This document shows, one piece after another, positions 32,295 through 41,745 of a DNA stretch of 64,000 nucleotides (positions are counted from its first letter, which is position 1; each line of letters opens with the position of its first letter). Both the position numbers and the translations under genes were made by a program. Source of the stretch: an uncultured Bacteroides sp. (GTDB lineage Bacteria > Bacteroidota > Bacteroidia > Bacteroidales > Bacteroidaceae). Under the pieces are notes generated by a model. The model saw nothing but the letters and a program-made list of their open reading frames with translations, did no database searches and was not told the DNA's origin. The stretch is taken from the NCBI GenBank assembly GCA_948847595.1, contig CAQOGY010000001.1:525120-589119 (forward strand), in the 5' to 3' direction.

Positions 32295-32702
32295 ATGATA
32301 CAGATAATACAATTAAAAGGAAAAGACAAACACTTGTATCGGCTTTTGGCACCGATGGTTATGGATCCTGAAGTAATACGCGCCAATAATAATTACCCTT
32401 TCAAAACAAGCGAAGAGTATGTGTGGTTCATTGCGCTGAGAGAAAGGGAAGTGGTGGGATTCATTCCGGTGGAGCAGAAGAACCGGAAGAAAGCTGTAAT
32501 CAATAATTATTATGTGAAGGCGGAAGGCGCCGAACGGGAGGAAATACTGTCTCTTCTGTTGCCTGCCGTCACAGCGAAATTCGAACCGGAAAGCTGGTTG
32601 CTCAATTCAATCACACTGATACAAGACAAAGAGATATTCGAGAAGTTTGAATTTACATCCCTGGACAAGAAATGGACACGGTATGTTAAAATGTATAGAT
32701 GA
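32295..32702 (+). CDS. GNAT-like protein upstream of PP-loop/ParB pair
   Basis: The 135-residue product reads like a short GNAT fold: IRANNNYPFKTSEEYVWFIA, then REREVVGFIPVEQKN, the INNYYVKAEGAEREEILSLL segment and a last strand (FEFTSLDKKWTRYVKMYR). The usual R/Q-x-x-G-x-G/A acetyl-CoA loop is not evident, so it may be an inactive or diverged member. It is 3 bp from the PP-loop gene, and the three genes form one tight operon. A function in modification linked to the PP-loop enzyme is inference only. Confidence 0.6.
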   Translation: MIQIIQLKGKDKHLYRLLAPMVMDPEVIRANNNYPFKTSEEYVWFIALREREVVGFIPVEQKNRKKAVINNYYVKAEGAEREEILSLLLPAVTAKFEPESWLLNSITLIQDKEIFEKFEFTSLDKKWTRYVKMYR

Positions 32703-32705
32703 TTT

Positions 32706-34010
32706 ATGGGGAAAAAGAAAATAGCGGGAACGAAGAATGTATATGAATTAGCACAAGAACGACTGAAAGTTATATTTAACGAATTTGATAATATCTATGT
32801 GTCTTTCTCAGGGGGGAAGGACAGCGGGGTACTCTTGAGTATGTGTATCGACTATATCCGCAAGAATAACCTGAAGATACGTCTCGGGGTCTTTCATATG
32901 GACTACGAGATTCAATATAAGATGACCATTGACTATGTAGACCGGATACTGGAGGCGAATAAGGACATTCTGGACGTATATCGCGTTTGTGTTCCTTTCC
33001 GCGTGGCCACATGTACGTCCATGTACCAGTCATTCTGGCGTCCCTGGGAGGACAGCAAGAAGAAGCTATGGGTGCGCTCCATGCCTAAAAAGGCGATGAC
33101 CAAAGATGATTTTCCTTTTTATAACACATCGATGTGGGATTATGAATTCCAGATGCGTTTCGCGCAATGGATACATAATAAAAAAGATGCGGTGCGTACT
33201 TGTTGCCTGATCGGTATCCGCACCCAGGAGAGTTTCAACCGGTGGCGCTGTATCTATATGAGCCGCAAGTTCCAGATGTATCACAAGTATAAATGGACGT
33301 CGAAAGTAGGGAATGATATTTATAACGCTTATCCTATCTACGATTGGAAAACGACGGATGTATGGACGGCCAACGGAAAATTCCAATGGGATTATAACAC
33401 GTTGTATGACCTTTATTACCGTGCGGGCGTCAATCTGGAACGTCAGCGTGTGGCAAGCCCCTTTATCAATGAGGCGCAGGAGAGCCTTCAGCTCTACCGG
33501 GTGCTCGACCCCAATACGTGGGGCAAGATGATAGGACGGGTGAACGGTGTCAACTTTACCGGAATGTATGGCGGTACGCATGCCATGGGATGGCAGTCGG
33601 TGAAACTTCCCGAAGGATATACGTGGCGTGAGTTCATGTACTTCCTGCTGTCCACCCTGCCTGAACGGGCACGGAAGAATTATCTCCGCAAACTGTCGGT
33701 GAGCGTGAACTTCTGGCGGACGAAAGGCGGATGCCTGAGTGAGTCCACCATCAAAAAATTGATTGATGCCAAAGTGCCGATTATCGTTATGGACAACAGT
33801 AATTATAAGACGCTGAAGAAGCCGGTGCGTATGGAATATCAGGATGATATTGACATTCCCGAGTTCAGGGAGATACCTACCTACAAGCGGATGTGCGTCT
33901 GCATCATCAAGAACGACCATGCCTGCAAGTATATGGGATTCTCGCCGACAAAGGAAGAGATGAGCAAGAGAAGTCAAATTATGGAACAATATAGAATCAT
34001 AGTATCATGA
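32706..34010 (+). CDS. PAPS-reductase-like PP-loop protein with DUF3440 (IbrA-like)
   Basis: The 434-residue product has an adenylate-forming PP-loop SGGKDS at residues 35-40 near the N terminus, followed by the alpha/beta fold of the PAPS reductase family (HMDYEIQYKMTIDYVDRILE) and Cys-containing segments RTCCLIGIRTQES and later CVCIIKNDHACKYMGF. Length and order match the DUF3440-containing IbrA group, known with IbrB from prophage-linked loci in enterobacteria. Real PAPS reductases are about 250 residues, so this is not an assimilatory enzyme. Likely chemistry is activation by adenylation or sulfur transfer. It overlaps the ParB-like gene by 4 bp (ATGA). Confidence 0.8.
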   Translation: MGKKKIAGTKNVYELAQERLKVIFNEFDNIYVSFSGGKDSGVLLSMCIDYIRKNNLKIRLGVFHMDYEIQYKMTIDYVDRILEANKDILDVYRVCVPFRVATCTSMYQSFWRPWEDSKKKLWVRSMPKKAMTKDDFPFYNTSMWDYEFQMRFAQWIHNKKDAVRTCCLIGIRTQESFNRWRCIYMSRKFQMYHKYKWTSKVGNDIYNAYPIYDWKTTDVWTANGKFQWDYNTLYDLYYRAGVNLERQRVASPFINEAQESLQLYRVLDPNTWGKMIGRVNGVNFTGMYGGTHAMGWQSVKLPEGYTWREFMYFLLSTLPERARKNYLRKLSVSVNFWRTKGGCLSESTIKKLIDAKVPIIVMDNSNYKTLKKPVRMEYQDDIDIPEFREIPTYKRMCVCIIKNDHACKYMGFSPTKEEMSKRSQIMEQYRIIVS

Positions 34011-34549
34011 GTGTAGATAAAAGCCCTGTTTACGAGGTAAAGGCGGTACCGGTAGAAAAAGTATATGCGAACGATTATAATCCGAATGTCGTTGCGCCGC
34101 CTGAAATGAAGTTGCTCGAACTTTCTATTTGGGAAGATGGCTTTACGATGCCATGTGTATGTTATTATAATAAGGATGAAGACCGTTATATCCTGGTAGA
34201 CGGCTATCACCGCTATACGGTACTGAAAACTTCACAGCGTATCTACAAGCGCGAGAACGGGCTGCTCCCGATTGTGGTGATAGACAAGGATTTGTCGAAC
34301 CGTATGAGTTCGACGATCCGGCATAACCGCGCCCGTGGGATGCATAACATCGAATTGATGTGCAACATTGTTGCGGAACTCGACAAGGCGGGCATGTCCG
34401 ACCAGTGGATCATGAAGAATATCGGTATGGATCGTGACGAGTTGTTGCGCCTGAAACAAATTTCAGGACTTGCCGACCTCTTTGCCAACCGTGAGTTCAG
34501 TATCCCTGATGAGGTGGCGCCTACGGAAACGGAGCGCAAAGTGTTATAA
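34007..34549 (+). CDS. ParB-like (IbrB-type) protein
   Basis: The 180-residue product has a ParB/sulfiredoxin-type N-terminal domain: VPVEKVYANDYNPNVVAPPE, then IWEDGFTMPCVC and the active-site-like box YILVDGYHRYTVL (DGYHR at 65-69, equivalent to the G-E-R-R region), followed by RHNRARGMHNIE. The second half is a helical DNA-binding-like part (MDRDELLRLKQISGLADLFA). The four-bp overlap with the PP-loop gene indicates obligatory coupling. In ParB-type NTPases this domain binds CTP or ATP. IbrB acts with IbrA; here the pair is in a Bacteroides setting. Confidence 0.8.
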   Translation: MSVDKSPVYEVKAVPVEKVYANDYNPNVVAPPEMKLLELSIWEDGFTMPCVCYYNKDEDRYILVDGYHRYTVLKTSQRIYKRENGLLPIVVIDKDLSNRMSSTIRHNRARGMHNIELMCNIVAELDKAGMSDQWIMKNIGMDRDELLRLKQISGLADLFANREFSIPDEVAPTETERKVL

Positions 34550-34588
34550 TCTGATAGCTATATATATACAGGATTTCAACATTTAACC

Positions 34589-34668
34589 ATTTAGGCACAA
34601 ATCATTCCAGATATGGAGCGTTTTTCTCCCGAAATACATCTCTATGTTTGTCTGATTTGTGCCTGAAT
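34589..34668. repeat. Long-armed inverted repeat after ParB-like gene
   Basis: ATTTAGGCACAAATCA (34589-34604) and TGATTTGTGCCTGAAT (34653-34668) pair at 15 of 16 positions, the odd one being a possible G-T pair, around a 48-nt loop. The arms begin AGGCAC like those at 13452-13535. It lies 40 bp after the ParB-like stop. Confidence 0.6.
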
Positions 34669-34954
34669 CGTATCTATATGATATGAAAAATTATCAATCA
34701 TTGTTTATTCGTTTGTTTTGATATTCGCAACTGTTATTTCTTAAAGCGTGCGGATACTGCAAAAAATCCTTTTATTCAGCCCTTTTATTTTATATTCCGT
34801 AATCCCGCGGGGCGCAAATCACATTAATAGCCTTATTTCCTGATTCCAATTCTCTGTAACAGAAATGAATACAATTCTGTATCTCCTTTAATATTCCGAA
34901 ATTTGCAATATGAGATTGATACAAAATTTAGTCTCGCGAATTTAAGGTTATTAG
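34669..34954. other. AT-rich upstream region of fimbrial operon
   Basis: No gene is seen. A consensus -7 element could not be placed with confidence, although 'TTTGCAATATGAGATTG' and 'TACAAAATTTAG' fragments lie 30-60 bp before the fimbrial ATG. A short dyad TCTGTAACAGA occurs near 34852. An atypical promoter under a specific regulator is possible. Confidence 0.35.
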
Positions 34955-37750
34955 ATGATTGTGAAAATAGGTAAGATAAATATAGGTATAGTTTGCATTT
35001 TATGGTTTTTCTCTTCTTGCATTGATGAGACTTTCACCAACACGGGTGACGTGGAAGGAACATATATTTCGGTAAGAGGGATAGGACTTCAAAAATCGAC
35101 GGATTATGGAAGCTCGGAAGATTACATCATTCGTAATTTCCGTATTCTGGCGTTCGACAAGGCGACCGGTGAATGCAAATCCAACAAGAAATACAGCGCA
35201 TGGGAGGGTGACATCATACGTCATCAGATTGATGTGGGCAATTACGATTTCGTGTTCCTTGCCAATGAACCTGCCAATATCCCTGTTATAAATAAGTTGA
35301 ATGCCGTTTCCGTCTACACGGATTTGAATCATATCGCTTATCCGGCAAGTTACTTCTCTTCCGAACAGTTGATTCCGATGATTCAGGAAATAAAAGATGT
35401 GACGGTGTTGGCGGACGGGAAAGGTGCGAAACTAAGTGATAACACAGAGGTTGCCATTCTGCAACTGGCTCTTGACCGGTTGGCCGTGCGGGTAGAGGTA
35501 TTGTTGGAAGCTGAAGATGATTTTGATGAAGTTTTTGAAGGGGTTACATTCAGCAATATTCCTAATTGGGTACCTCTGACGGCAAACTATGTGGCGGATA
35601 GTGAGGAAACGAAAGTAAAATGGGAGGAAATACGTAAGTTTACACGCGAGGATGACGGAAATTATTTCTCTGACGGGACGCCTGCAACAGGAAATGCGTG
35701 GGCTAAAAAAGTGTCCCGGATTATTTTGCCGGCCAATGAACTGAGTTCGGTCGATGAAAAAGAGAAAGCGGTTGTCTTCACTGTCAATATGGGAAAAAAT
35801 TACAGTCCGTCCTGCGAGTTGAAAATTGCTCCTGAACCGACAGTCAATTACAGCCTTCCTGTTAATACTATGCTCGATTTCCACGGGATTATCAAAGAGC
35901 CGTTGGAAGTAAATATCAAGGCATCGGAATGGGATAAGACAGGAAACGGATGGGAAATCTCGGGCAACCGGATGCTGAATGTATCGGATACGGAAGTATG
36001 GATTACGGACTTTAATGGAGCGAGGATTTCTTTCTGGTCGAATATGCCGGTGGTGCGGGTGCTCGAAAATGTAAAAGTGAAAAGCACCGGAGAGATTCCG
36101 TTGACCAATGATGTGTTCAATGCCTTGTCCAGTCAGGAATGGAAACCGAACGGTGATGAAAGAATTTCATATAATCCGCGCACAGGTTCAGGGTATATGG
36201 ATATCCTGTTGGATTTGCCCAATACGGTAGGTGAGGAAACTTATGAGCTTACCTTGATGGCTGCGGAAGATTATGAAGGCACGAATGCATTGCAACGTAC
36301 AATCAAGGTTCATGTAAAACAGGAGGGTACAAGGTATCCGTTTTATAAGAATGGCCCCGCGCATTTATGGTCAACTCCTTATATCGGGGCTTTCTGGAAA
36401 GATGACGAAGTGGGGGAAAGGATAATTAGTGGTATAAGGTGGTCTTATTGGTGGGGATGGAGTGTATCTGTTCCACCGGAGTATCAGGATTGGATTGTGC
36501 TGAGCACCAGTCCGAGCTTTGACCCTCATGTAGGTACTGATAATCCGGGAGATCCGGAAGATTATCCGGTTGTCCCCAACGGGTTGAAGGGTGAAGATGG
36601 GACTGCTGTATCAGGAAGAGGAAGAATCTATTTCAGAATCGGGCTGAAAAGTAAGAATGATACGGGTAAGCCGAAATATGGTGTGGTGAATTTGGTGTAT
36701 TATGAAGGGGATATTCCTGTTAACACTCAATTATTCATCCGTCAGGGGGATGAGCCGGATTATCTTATGAGGGACGGTACATCCGGCATGGATTATGGAA
36801 GCAAGTTTTCTGTGTATAACCTGACTGTCAAGGAGTTCAGGAGAAATCCCGGAACGGATCTGGAGGCTTATAAGATTGATTATAGTAATCTGCGGGATGA
36901 AGTTGATTTTGTGGAATACCCTACTCAGGCAGGCGCGCATTTCCGTTGGGGACTGCCGATGAAAGACGCCGAAGAAGCCCGCTATGCGTATCATCCCACT
37001 AATAAGAACTATACTACTCAATGGGAAGCATCCTATTGGCCGATGAAATTTATGACTGAGGACAAGTATTGGGTAGGCACGGATACCGAAAAAGGATATG
37101 AGGACGAATATGAAATATGTCCTGAGGGATATTACCGGCCGACTGACGGGCCGACCGACCGGATGGCGGTAAACAGTAACCCCAGTTATGGTAATCAGAT
37201 CTATCAGTCGGACTGGAGAATGTCCATATTCCACACTCCGATGAGAGGGGATGGTTACTATACAACAAGCCAGATGCCGTTTTATCCGGAGTATAAAACA
37301 GAATTTTATAACGCTGCTCCTCTTGAAGAGGTGATGTACGGATTCTATGCGGATGGCTATTTTGACAGACGGCCTATACAGCAAAGAACGATGATTAATG
37401 GACTGGAAAGGGGCACAGGAACCACCAGCCAATATAGAGGGGTATCACTCGATACTACGGAAGCGGCATATATTGGAACATTGATTTTTAATCCCGATAC
37501 CAAAGCTTCTGTCTTTTTTCCGGCAGCCGGAAGAAGATGGCACTCGGACGGCAGTTTGGAGTTTGCCAGCGAAACGGGGTATTATTGGTCTTCCTCGGTA
37601 GCTCCGGGATGGACAGACGTGAGCAGTGGTGAAGAGAAAGGAGCCCGGTATGGCAATATATGGGCAGTACAGTTGTGTTATGCCACTCCGACCCCGATGT
37701 CATCAGGTCACCAATTCGGTTATTCAATTCGTTGTGTGAAGAAGAAATGA
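34955..37750 (+). CDS. Large fimbrial-operon lipoprotein with FISUMP-like C terminus (DUF4906 type)
   Basis: The 931-residue protein has a lipoprotein signal ending in FFSSC. The N-terminal third has the type V fimbrillin look (IIRNFRILAFDKATGECKSN and YDFVFLANEP), as in DUF4906 proteins. The last 150 or so residues end with CPEGYYRP, YYWSSSVAPGW and GHQFGYSIRCVKKK, the FISUMP-like pattern of Bacteroidetes adhesive ectodomains. Its place at the head of an operon with a fimbria stalk and anchor suggests a tip or accessory adhesin. It overlaps the next gene by 4 bp (ATGA). Confidence 0.75.
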   Translation: MIVKIGKINIGIVCILWFFSSCIDETFTNTGDVEGTYISVRGIGLQKSTDYGSSEDYIIRNFRILAFDKATGECKSNKKYSAWEGDIIRHQIDVGNYDFVFLANEPANIPVINKLNAVSVYTDLNHIAYPASYFSSEQLIPMIQEIKDVTVLADGKGAKLSDNTEVAILQLALDRLAVRVEVLLEAEDDFDEVFEGVTFSNIPNWVPLTANYVADSEETKVKWEEIRKFTREDDGNYFSDGTPATGNAWAKKVSRIILPANELSSVDEKEKAVVFTVNMGKNYSPSCELKIAPEPTVNYSLPVNTMLDFHGIIKEPLEVNIKASEWDKTGNGWEISGNRMLNVSDTEVWITDFNGARISFWSNMPVVRVLENVKVKSTGEIPLTNDVFNALSSQEWKPNGDERISYNPRTGSGYMDILLDLPNTVGEETYELTLMAAEDYEGTNALQRTIKVHVKQEGTRYPFYKNGPAHLWSTPYIGAFWKDDEVGERIISGIRWSYWWGWSVSVPPEYQDWIVLSTSPSFDPHVGTDNPGDPEDYPVVPNGLKGEDGTAVSGRGRIYFRIGLKSKNDTGKPKYGVVNLVYYEGDIPVNTQLFIRQGDEPDYLMRDGTSGMDYGSKFSVYNLTVKEFRRNPGTDLEAYKIDYSNLRDEVDFVEYPTQAGAHFRWGLPMKDAEEARYAYHPTNKNYTTQWEASYWPMKFMTEDKYWVGTDTEKGYEDEYEICPEGYYRPTDGPTDRMAVNSNPSYGNQIYQSDWRMSIFHTPMRGDGYYTTSQMPFYPEYKTEFYNAAPLEEVMYGFYADGYFDRRPIQQRTMINGLERGTGTTSQYRGVSLDTTEAAYIGTLIFNPDTKASVFFPAAGRRWHSDGSLEFASETGYYWSSSVAPGWTDVSSGEEKGARYGNIWAVQLCYATPTPMSSGHQFGYSIRCVKKK

Positions 37751-39588
37751 GAAGAATTTTTGTATATATAAATATAGTAATCAGCCTGTTCCTGCTTTTG
37801 GGGATATCGGCCTGTGTCCATGAAACCGATATTTCGGTTCCGTCGGGACAGGAGGAAATACCGGAAGATAAAGTGCGGATAGAGATATTTACCCGGGCGA
37901 AATCCTACAACCTGCCTGCTACAAGGGCGGTAGGGAACGAGTATGCGGTCGGTATGCATCCCTGGGTGTTTGTGTTCAGGGGAGAAGGTTCGGATGCCGT
38001 TTTTGTGGAAGCCGTGCAGGCCTTTGAACTTATCGGGAAGAGGTATGTATTGTTGACAAGGCAGACTGACGGCAGCAGATATCAGCTTTTGATTCTGGCC
38101 AACCCTGTGGAAAAGTTCTATTATGGGGATGCCGTGACGGGGTATGAATTCAATATCACAAAGATAAAGGAGAAAATCATTGCCGGAACAACGAAATTGT
38201 CGGATGTCTGTCGGGATATGATGACTGCTCCGTTGGCAAGCCCGTCGGCCGGCGCTATTCCTTATAGTAACCCTGCTGATACGATACCAATGAGTTATCT
38301 TCTTCCGGTGGACGGGGTGGATAATTCCATAAAGATAGAGAATAGTGACGGGACGCCATTGGGGCTGACACGTGTCGTAGCAAAGTTGGTACTTGTAAAT
38401 ACTGCGCCTGAATTTACGTTGAAAGGGATTACGGCCGTAGTCAATGTACCCCGGCAAGGGCGGTTGCACAATCTTGATGTCACCACTCTCACGACCGCGT
38501 CCGGCCTGACGGAATATCAGTATGATGCCGGGTATTCGGCGCCTGTAGCCGGCGCGGCTGTGGCAGACGGAGGGCAAAGTACGAAAGACGAACCGGTGTA
38601 CCTTTATGAATCGGCAACAGGGAATAATACATATCTGATTATTCAGGGGACGTATGCCAATAAAGATTATTACTACAAGATGGCTGTCATTGACAAGGAT
38701 GGTTATTTGATGGACATATTGCGGAACCGTGAGTACACATTTACAATATCGAAAGTCAAAGGGCCCGGATATGATACGGTGGAGGATGCCAAAGCATCGA
38801 AGGCGTCAAATACAGCTTTGGATTTCAGGATTCAGGTAGACGAGAGTGATGCTTATGAGATTATCGCCAATAATGATTATTTTCTGGGAGTGAGTAATTC
38901 GGTCTTTATGGCATATACCAATGTGACTACAATCTACAACGAGGCGTTCAGCCTGATAACGGATTGTACGGTAGAATTTCCGGACGCAAGGACAATAACT
39001 GACAATTCCGGGGAAATAGCTCCCGGTTCATTCAGACTGGAGAGTCCTGCCGACGGAAAGATTCCGATAGTAAGTTCGGGTATTTCCTCGCCGCGTACGA
39101 CTGCCATAGGTGTACGTATTACGAACTGGCTGATGTGGTATGAGGATGGCATTATGGGAGATGACGGAGTAATGAGAAAAAATGGATATATAACATTAAA
39201 ACTTGGAAATTTGGAAAAACAGGTTCATATAAGACAAAGGAAAGCGATAGCGCCGGAAGGGACAGTATTGAAATTTATGCCTACCGGCAATACAGACCCG
39301 ACGGTGAGTGAAGTGAATTATTTCTGCCTGACAGGCAGGGTGGAAGAAGAGGGTGACAATCCTAAGAGCTGGATTAAGTTGCGTCCGTCTACAATGGTCG
39401 ACCGGGAAGATACAGGCCATATCATTGTAGAAGATGGAAAGATTTTCATCCAGATACTGCCTAATGAAGATTCTTCGCCGAGAACCGGCAGTGTTTCATT
39501 GGCTACTATAACTCCGTATAGCACGCCTGAGGATAATCGTGTGCAACGCATAAAAATCAATATTACTCAGTTGGGGAAAACTCAATGA
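37747..39588 (+). CDS. Fimbrial-operon lipoprotein, second large subunit
   Basis: The start at 37747 (MRRIFVYINIVISLFLLLGI, then SAC lipobox) overlaps the upstream stop codon, giving 613 residues; the longer frame to 37660 reads into the previous gene and is rejected. The N-terminal part carries HPWVFVFRGEGSDAVFVEAV and RYQLLILANPVEK, which are of FimB/Mfa2-type lipoprotein sort. The LEKQVHIRQRK strand near residue 500 resembles a BACON-like unit. It is probably a fimbria tip or accessory subunit. Confidence 0.7.
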   Translation: MRRIFVYINIVISLFLLLGISACVHETDISVPSGQEEIPEDKVRIEIFTRAKSYNLPATRAVGNEYAVGMHPWVFVFRGEGSDAVFVEAVQAFELIGKRYVLLTRQTDGSRYQLLILANPVEKFYYGDAVTGYEFNITKIKEKIIAGTTKLSDVCRDMMTAPLASPSAGAIPYSNPADTIPMSYLLPVDGVDNSIKIENSDGTPLGLTRVVAKLVLVNTAPEFTLKGITAVVNVPRQGRLHNLDVTTLTTASGLTEYQYDAGYSAPVAGAAVADGGQSTKDEPVYLYESATGNNTYLIIQGTYANKDYYYKMAVIDKDGYLMDILRNREYTFTISKVKGPGYDTVEDAKASKASNTALDFRIQVDESDAYEIIANNDYFLGVSNSVFMAYTNVTTIYNEAFSLITDCTVEFPDARTITDNSGEIAPGSFRLESPADGKIPIVSSGISSPRTTAIGVRITNWLMWYEDGIMGDDGVMRKNGYITLKLGNLEKQVHIRQRKAIAPEGTVLKFMPTGNTDPTVSEVNYFCLTGRVEEEGDNPKSWIKLRPSTMVDREDTGHIIVEDGKIFIQILPNEDSSPRTGSVSLATITPYSTPEDNRVQRIKINITQLGKTQ

Positions 39589-39608
39589 ATGTAAAAGCCA
39601 TATTATAA

Positions 39609-40181
39609 ATGAAGAAAGTTCTTATACTCATATTGTTAATGTCCGGAGGTTTCGTCCTTGAGAGCCATGCCCAGAAAGTCGCGCTTAAAAGCAACCTTCT
39701 GTATGATGTCACCACCACCCTGAACTTGGGACTGGAGATAGGGTTGGCACGTAAATGGACTCTGGATGTCCCCGTCAACTATAATCCCTGGAAGCCGGAA
39801 GACGGTAAACGTCTGCGCCACTGGGGGATTCAGCCGGAAGTCCGTTACTGGTTCTGCGAACGTTTCAACCGGACATTTATCGGATTGCACGGGCATTATG
39901 CCGATTTTAATGTAGGCGGTTGGCCCGACTGGTCGTTTATCAGCACGAATATGCAGAAGAACCGTTATCAGGGGCATTTGTATGGTGCCGGATTCTCGGT
40001 GGGACATTCGTGGATACTGAAAAAGCGATGGAGCGTTGAAGCCTCTCTCGGACTGGGGTATGCGCATATCGTCTATGAGAAATATCCTTGCGCGACGTGT
40101 GGTACTAAATCAAAGGATACAAGCAAGAATTATTTCGGGCCTACCAAGGCAAGCGTATCACTTATTTATGTAATCAAATAG
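39609..40181 (+). CDS. DUF3575 domain-containing outer-membrane-like protein
   Basis: The 190-residue product has a signal peptide (MKKVLILILLMSGGFVLESH) and the DUF3575 features: ALKSNLLYDVTTTLNLGLEIG, RKWTLDVPVNYNPW, then GIQPEVRYWFCERFN. The predicted structure is a small beta-barrel. In Bacteroides type V fimbria operons such a gene sits next to the DUF3868 gene; a role in subunit handling at the outer membrane is likely but unproven. It is 7 bp from the next gene. Confidence 0.85.
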   Translation: MKKVLILILLMSGGFVLESHAQKVALKSNLLYDVTTTLNLGLEIGLARKWTLDVPVNYNPWKPEDGKRLRHWGIQPEVRYWFCERFNRTFIGLHGHYADFNVGGWPDWSFISTNMQKNRYQGHLYGAGFSVGHSWILKKRWSVEASLGLGYAHIVYEKYPCATCGTKSKDTSKNYFGPTKASVSLIYVIK

Positions 40182-40188
40182 TAGAATC

Positions 40189-41709
40189 ATGATGAAAAGA
40201 AATATATACTTCACCGTATGCCTGTTGGTTGTCCTGTGCCTGAATGTTGTTCCGGCTATGGCTCAGACCCGTTCTTATGACGGTACTGTCACCGTGAAAC
40301 CGGTACTACTGGAGCAAAAAGGTGATTTTCTTCATGTTGACATTGATTTCGACCTGAAGGACGTGAAAGTGAAATCTGCCCGTGGAGTGGATTTTATTCC
40401 CCGGCTGGTAGCTCCCGGACGCACGCTCAATCTTCCGAAAGTATCTATTAAAGGGAGGGATGAGTATCTGGCATATGAACGCCGGATTGCGGTGATGGGC
40501 GCAAAAGAGAAAAAGAACTATGACAAGCCATATACGGTAGAAAAGGGAAGCAAACTGAAAAGCGGGACTCTGCCATATAGATATGTGGTGCGTTACGAGC
40601 CGTGGATGGAAAATGCGCGGTTGGATGTGCAGCGTGACGAGTGCGGTTGCGGTGAGATCAAGTTGATGAAGGTAGAGCATTTGGTAGATAAGGTTACATT
40701 GGAACGTGTATTGCTGCCCTATGTCGTAACGCCTCACTTGGCTTATTTGCAGCCAAAGGCCGAAGAAATCAAGCAACGGGATATACAGGCGGAATGTTTT
40801 CTGGATTTTGAAGTGAACAAGATACATATCCGTCCCGAATATATGAACAATCCTCAGGAACTGGCTAAAATCCGCAAGATGATTGACGAACTGAAGTCGG
40901 ATCCGAATGTGAAAGTCAACCGGTTGGATATAATAGGTTATGCTTCTCCCGAAGGGACATTGGCGGCTAACAAGCGCTTGTCCGAAGGACGTGCCATGGC
41001 GTTGCGTGATTATCTGGCTTCCAGATATGATTTTTCTCGAAACCAGTATTCTATCATCTTTGGCGGTGAGAACTGGGAAGGACTGGAAAAGGCGCTTGAA
41101 ACGGTTGAAATAGAATATAAGGATGAAGTACTGGATATTATCCGGAATATACCGGTTGAAAAAGGAAGGGAAACAAAACTGATGCAGCTACGTGGGGGAG
41201 CACCTTACCGCTACTTGCTGAAATATATATTTCCAAGTCTGCGCGTAGCCATCTGCAAAGTGAATTACGAAGTCAGAAACTTCAATGTGGATGAAGCGAA
41301 GGAGGAAATAAAGAAACGTCCGCAGAATCTGAGCCTGAATGAGATGTTCTTGGTTGCCAATACCTATCCGGCAGGTTCTCAGGATTTTATTGATGTATTT
41401 GAAACGGCAGTCAGGATGTATCCGAAGGATGAGATTGCGAATATAAATGCTGCTACTGCCGCTCTTTCACGCAATGACCTTGTTTCTGCCGAACGCTATC
41501 TAAAGGCTGCCGGTTTGAAAAAGAACTTGCCGGAGTACAGCAATGCAATGGGAGTGCTAATGTTACTGAAAGGAGAATATGAACATGCGGAGAAATATCT
41601 GAATGATGCAAACGGAGAGGGTCTTGAAGCTGCCGGACTCAATCTGAAAGAACTGGCCGTGAAGAAGGCTAACGCAGCGGAAATCGAAAAGAAAAATAGG
41701 GATAAATAA
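40189..41709 (+). CDS. DUF3868/OmpA-like fimbrial-operon protein
   Basis: The 506-residue product has a signal peptide (ending around VVPAMA), a DUF3868 region (RSYDGTVTVKPVLLEQKGDF to about residue 160), an OmpA-like peptidoglycan-binding region (LDFEVNKIHIRPEYM, DIIGYASPEGTLAANKRLS and ALRDYLASRYDF), and a TPR-like helical C terminus (ADANGEGLEAAGLNLKELAV type). The architecture anchors the fimbria machinery to the cell wall. A second ATG directly after the first (40192) is an equal alternative start. Confidence 0.85.
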   Translation: MMKRNIYFTVCLLVVLCLNVVPAMAQTRSYDGTVTVKPVLLEQKGDFLHVDIDFDLKDVKVKSARGVDFIPRLVAPGRTLNLPKVSIKGRDEYLAYERRIAVMGAKEKKNYDKPYTVEKGSKLKSGTLPYRYVVRYEPWMENARLDVQRDECGCGEIKLMKVEHLVDKVTLERVLLPYVVTPHLAYLQPKAEEIKQRDIQAECFLDFEVNKIHIRPEYMNNPQELAKIRKMIDELKSDPNVKVNRLDIIGYASPEGTLAANKRLSEGRAMALRDYLASRYDFSRNQYSIIFGGENWEGLEKALETVEIEYKDEVLDIIRNIPVEKGRETKLMQLRGGAPYRYLLKYIFPSLRVAICKVNYEVRNFNVDEAKEEIKKRPQNLSLNEMFLVANTYPAGSQDFIDVFETAVRMYPKDEIANINAATAALSRNDLVSAERYLKAAGLKKNLPEYSNAMGVLMLLKGEYEHAEKYLNDANGEGLEAAGLNLKELAVKKANAAEIEKKNRDK

Positions 41710-41745
41710 ATTAATTACAAACGCTTTTATTTTAAATTGTAGACA

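Noticed and set aside
33066..33989. Minus-strand open frame of 307 residues
   Set aside because: Antisense to the PP-loop gene, whose SGGKDS motif and operon spacing make it the real gene.
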